The position numbers and the translations under genes are program-made. The notes beneath the pieces are model-generated. The model was given only the letters and a program-made list of their open reading frames with translations. It had not been told where the DNA came from and searched no databases. Shown in pieces: positions 8,417-10,475 of a stretch of DNA of 10,475 nucleotides; the stretch's first letter is position 1; every line of letters begins with the position of its first letter. Origin of the DNA: Ophioceras dolichostomum. Lineage: Eukaryota > Ascomycota > Sordariomycetes > Magnaporthales > Ophioceraceae. Where the stretch lies: assembly GCA_003049485.1 (NCBI GenBank), contig PYST01000642.1, positions 1 to 10,475 of the forward strand, in the 5' to 3' direction.

Positions 8417-8450
8417 TAGAAGCTTCTAGCTCTTAGATCGCCTATCTAAG
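8417..8450. promoter_or_regulatory. Paired palindromes upstream of the RBR gene, one matching a two-unit heat shock element
   Basis: TAGAAGCTTCTA (8417-8428) is a perfect 12-base palindrome containing GAAGCTTC, the GAAnnTTC core bound by heat shock factor as two inverted nGAAn units. Four bases on, CTTAGAT-CGCCT-ATCTAAG (8432-8450) is a perfect 7-bp inverted repeat with a 5-base spacer. They lie 125-158 bases upstream of the RBR ATG. A functional element usually needs three or more nGAAn units and only two are clear, so the heat-shock reading is tentative. Confidence 0.4.
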
Positions 8451-8739
8451 ACGTAGAGAGCTTGATGATCCTCTTCACCGAATGCTGTATATGGCTTCCT
8501 CCCATCATCATTACGAACTTATCTCGGGAGCTACCTACCTAGCCAACAGTGGAAAGAGGGAAAAAAAAGTGACCCCTTTCCACTCCACCCATCCACGCCC
8601 TAACTCTCCGCACAATAGCCCCAAATCTCCCCAAAAAATGGTCTGATGAGCTCCGCCAAAAATACCATGACGCACACCACACATCATACTGCTCGCCCCG
8701 AGCGAGCCACAAAGCGATTAGGTTGGTGGTAAGCGGGGG

Positions 8740-8905
8740 AAAAAAGCTTCGATTCTCCAAGCCATCATAGACGACATGACCAGTGTTCGAACCATGGATT
8801 GATGGGTGACGCCCTGAATAGGAAATCTTCTCTGGTAACCTTAGTAGAAGGAAAGAACAGGATTTTGGGCAGCGCCCGTTACCACTACGCCAACGCGTAA
8901 AAACT
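8740..8905 (-). ncRNA. Possible Pol III-transcribed RNA or tRNA-derived element
   Basis: On the minus strand, 8892-8877 reads TGGCGTAGTGGTAACG, which fits the tRNA A-box consensus TRGYNNARNNG at every position. At 8793-8783 GGTTCGAACAC fits the B box except at the second-last base. A run of six T at 8745-8740 could end Pol III transcription. A 7-bp stem can form between 8878-8884 and 8833-8839. The A-to-B spacing of about 100 bases exceeds an intronless tRNA, and neither acceptor nor T stem pairs, so this is not a normal tRNA. It could be a tRNA-derived SINE remnant, a decayed tRNA, another Pol III RNA, or coincidence. The 5' end is estimated. Confidence 0.3.
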
Positions 8906-9254
8906 CTAACTCTGCCACCCGAAGTCTCCACTCCAGGAGCTCCTTGCGGTGCGGCAAAATATGGTAAAAATTCCTATAAAATTGGAGGAGGTAGCCACGA
9001 AAAAAAAAGCTGGGCCCTCAGACTATGTTCCTGTATTCTCATCATCGCATAATGCTTTTAGCACGTTGGGGCTTCCGTTCTATTTTTGGTCATCATCGGG
9101 TGACAGACCTTCGAGAATTCGCGCCTTTGAACCCCGTCGTGGGCCCGTTTAGTATCCTCCCCTCCTGTCTTTGGTGGTGGTGGGTGGTTTTGGGGGGTGA
9201 TAGGCGTTGTGATCTCGCTCCTGCTTCGTCGGCGGGCTTTCGGGGGAAGGCGAA

Positions 9255-9287
9255 GGGCGCGGGCGCGGGCGCGGGTGTGGGTGTGGG
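9255..9287 (+). repeat. G-rich hexamer array with G-quadruplex potential
   Basis: Three GGGCGC units are followed by two GGGTGT units and a final GGG, giving six G3 runs with uniform three-base loops. The pattern G3N3 repeated meets the standard G-quadruplex consensus on the plus strand. The two unit types differ by two C-to-T changes. It lies about 155 bases beyond the stop codon of the minus-strand gene ending at 9442, possibly within that gene's 3' region. Confidence 0.75.
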
Positions 9288-9441
9288 ATGGGACCGTCGA
9301 CAAACCACCCTCTCCTTGATGAAGCTGTGGACGCAGAGGGAAGGTGAGAGCTGGGCTCGGATCCAGGTCTGCGCACACCGTTGATACCACGGACACCATT
9401 GGCTGACACTAGGCAGAGGATCCGAGCCGGTTCTACAAGCA

Positions 9442-10090
9442 CTAAGGGAAGTCAAAGTTGTCGTGTTCTTCCGAGTTTGGGTAGTCGTCGATCTCTCGAG
9501 ACTCGAAGTGGCTTACGGGCTTCTCGAGGACGGTGAGGTCGGGATACGATTGGCCGAGATTCAGGTCTTCTTGGAGACCAAGAGAGGGGATCAGGGGGCT
9601 CATCGTATTGGGAACAAATGATGAAGTGCTTGAGGCGACGTGAGTCTGTCGAGGCGACTCGACTGGTAGCCACTGTTGTTGGACCTCATCGGATCTGAGC
9701 TCCCGTTCTATCTTTGTCCCCCCTACTTCTATCTGTCTTTGTGATAGCTTTGTTGCCTTGATAGCGGGCCAAGCGGCATCATCGTCATCACCATCATCAC
9801 CACCAGCACCAACCCCATCATCACTACCATCATATACCGTCACCGATATCGCTGCTGATCATCATAGAATGCTAATATCTCCGGGATACGCGATGCGAAG
9901 AGAAAAGTAACTTCCTTTCCCGTCACTCTGCATCAGAGCCTGTAGTATCCGCAAGTGACAGCCGCGGGGTGTTAAAGAGGAGAGGTCTCTTCGCCATTTA
10001 CCTACGCCATTTTCTGGACTGCCGATAGCCAGCGAGCAGGGCTTCCTACTGATAATCGTCGGCGAGTTGGTCAAGGTTTGGGAGACTCAT
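9442..10090 (-). CDS. Probable multi-exon gene of unknown function, acidic C-terminus
   Basis: I do not recognise the product. The best supported part is the 3' exon: one minus-strand frame stays open from 9858 to the stop at 9442. It encodes an Asp/Gly-rich stretch followed by a hydrophilic, Ser/Pro/Glu-rich tail ending in NFDFP. This frame has no ATG, so coding must begin in an upstream exon. A good start is the ATG at 10090 (A at -3), encoding MSLPNLDQLADDY before a possible GTAGGA donor at 10049. One in-frame model joins 10090-10050, 9927-9844 and 9694-9442 into about 125 residues. It uses a TGCAG and a CTCAG acceptor, but its second donor (GTGACG) is weak and it removes the Asp/Gly stretch. 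Other splice choices are possible; no domain, signal peptide or catalytic motif is visible. Confidence 0.4.
9777..9834. repeat. Imperfect CAT/CAC trinucleotide repeat
   Basis: The plus strand shows a degenerate run of ATC/ACC-type trinucleotides. In the minus-strand frame of the putative 3' exon it encodes alternating Asp and Gly. It may be coding (an acidic linker) or lie in an intron, depending on which splice model for the 9442-10090 gene is right. Confidence 0.75.
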
Positions 10091-10475
10091 TCTTCGTCGT
10101 CAGATGTGAGTGAACAGCAAGACCCCCGTCGCGAGATTTGGGGAGCAGTGACCACCAAAGTGTCGCGCTACAATGAGCGCGTAGCAATTTGTGCTCCTTA
10201 GATTTGTACTACGTCCACAGTGCCAGTCTGGCCTGATCCTTGCCTTGGCGTAGTGGTGTGTTCCCGGCTGGAAAGTTGATTACATGTACCACCCAGAATA
10301 TCAGAAGCCCCTTTCCCCCCAACCTGGCCACGCGATCTTCGACCATGCATACATACCGACTTGAGGCATTAAGGTAGGGGGCATAAAAATGGGTCAGCCC
10401 TAGTTATGGGTCACTGATCAACAACAGTAGGGGGCAAACATCAATGAATAATTGCCAGCTCAATTAATTAGCTAA
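10091..10475. other. Putative promoter region of the right-hand gene
   Basis: No gene is seen. If translation of the right-hand gene starts at 10090, this is its upstream region. It contains two copies of GTAGGGGGCA (10374-10383 and 10428-10437) flanking two copies of ATGGGTCA (10389-10396 and 10406-10413). The plus-strand sequence TTGGCGTAGTGGT at 10245-10257 repeats, in inverse orientation, the A-box-like core at 8881-8893, but has no B box after it. Confidence 0.45.

Larger units (their letters stand above)
8293..9441. other. Intergenic region upstream of the RBR gene
   Basis: No protein-coding gene is supported here. The part adjoining 8293 should hold the RBR leader and promoter, including the palindrome cluster at 8417-8450. 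A Pol III-like signal set lies at 8740-8892 on the minus strand. The G-rich hexamer array is at 9255-9287. Frames open on the minus strand at 8539-8931, 9058-9399 and 9093-9455 are low-complexity, overlap one another and lack recognisable domains. The last few hundred bases probably include the 3' UTR of the gene ending at 9442. Confidence 0.5.

Noticed and set aside
7654..8436. A 260-codon open frame on the plus strand opposite the RBR gene
   Set aside because: The opposite strand has a complete set of RBR zinc ligands and a canonical intron. This frame is Ala/Arg/Asp-rich with no motif.
8783..8892. A canonical intron-containing tRNA gene on the minus strand
   Set aside because: The A and B boxes are good, but the seven bases before the A box do not pair with the bases after the T loop. 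The T stem has mismatches at three of five positions, and no proper anticodon arm appears.
10245..10257. A second A-box-like sequence, TTGGCGTAGTGGT, on the plus strand
   Set aside because: No B box or T-run follows at a suitable distance. A 13-base match between two sites in 10 kb can occur by chance.
1..10475. CRISPR arrays, insertion sequences, phage genes or a bacterial operon
   Set aside because: There are no regularly spaced direct repeats and no transposase or integrase motifs. A spliceosomal intron and fungal-type RBR protein show the DNA is eukaryotic.

Overview
The window looks like chromosomal DNA from a filamentous ascomycete (Pezizomycotina, possibly a Sordariomycete). The clues are G/C-rich third codon positions, long intergenic stretches, CT-rich leaders upstream of start codons, a short intron with a GTAAGC donor, a CTGAC-like branch site and a TAG acceptor, and TACCTACC-type simple sequence between genes. 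The taxon is an inference; no species can be named from the sequence alone.

Layout. Every gene I can support lies on the minus strand, so the window reads right to left. Positions 892-2079 and 4096-5376 are two intronless paralogues of the histidine phosphatase superfamily (phosphoglycerate-mutase-like, branch 1). Both keep the catalytic Arg-His, second Arg, Glu and second His. A roughly 2 kb stretch without a convincing gene separates them. Positions 7190-8292 encode a two-exon RING-IBR-RING (RBR) ubiquitin ligase of about 326 residues, with a complete zinc-ligand set, the catalytic RING2 cysteine and a hydrophobic C-terminal segment. Splicing out a 122-nt intron restores the RING2 domain exactly. 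Near the right edge (9442 to about 10090) lies a probable multi-exon gene of unknown function. Its acidic 3' exon is the best supported part; its intron structure is uncertain.

Non-coding structure. Several small signals sit between genes. A minus-strand cluster around 8740-8892 resembles a Pol III gene: a perfect A-box consensus, a near-consensus B box and a T6 run. It does not fold as a normal tRNA. A 12-bp palindrome containing GAAGCTTC (the two-unit heat-shock-element pattern) sits next to a 19-bp inverted repeat just upstream of the RBR gene. A six-run G3N3 array at 9255-9287 could form a G-quadruplex. A tandem 13-bp repeat lies upstream of the second phosphatase. Simple repeats occur at both window ends.

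How the genes relate. The two phosphatases are clearly duplicates. The RBR ligase and the right-hand gene have no evident pathway link to them, and fungal neighbours need not be co-functional. I see no transposase, CRISPR array, phage or plasmid feature, and nothing that amounts to an obvious new multi-gene system. The items most worth checking are the Pol III-like locus, the palindrome cluster at the RBR promoter and the duplicated phosphatases.
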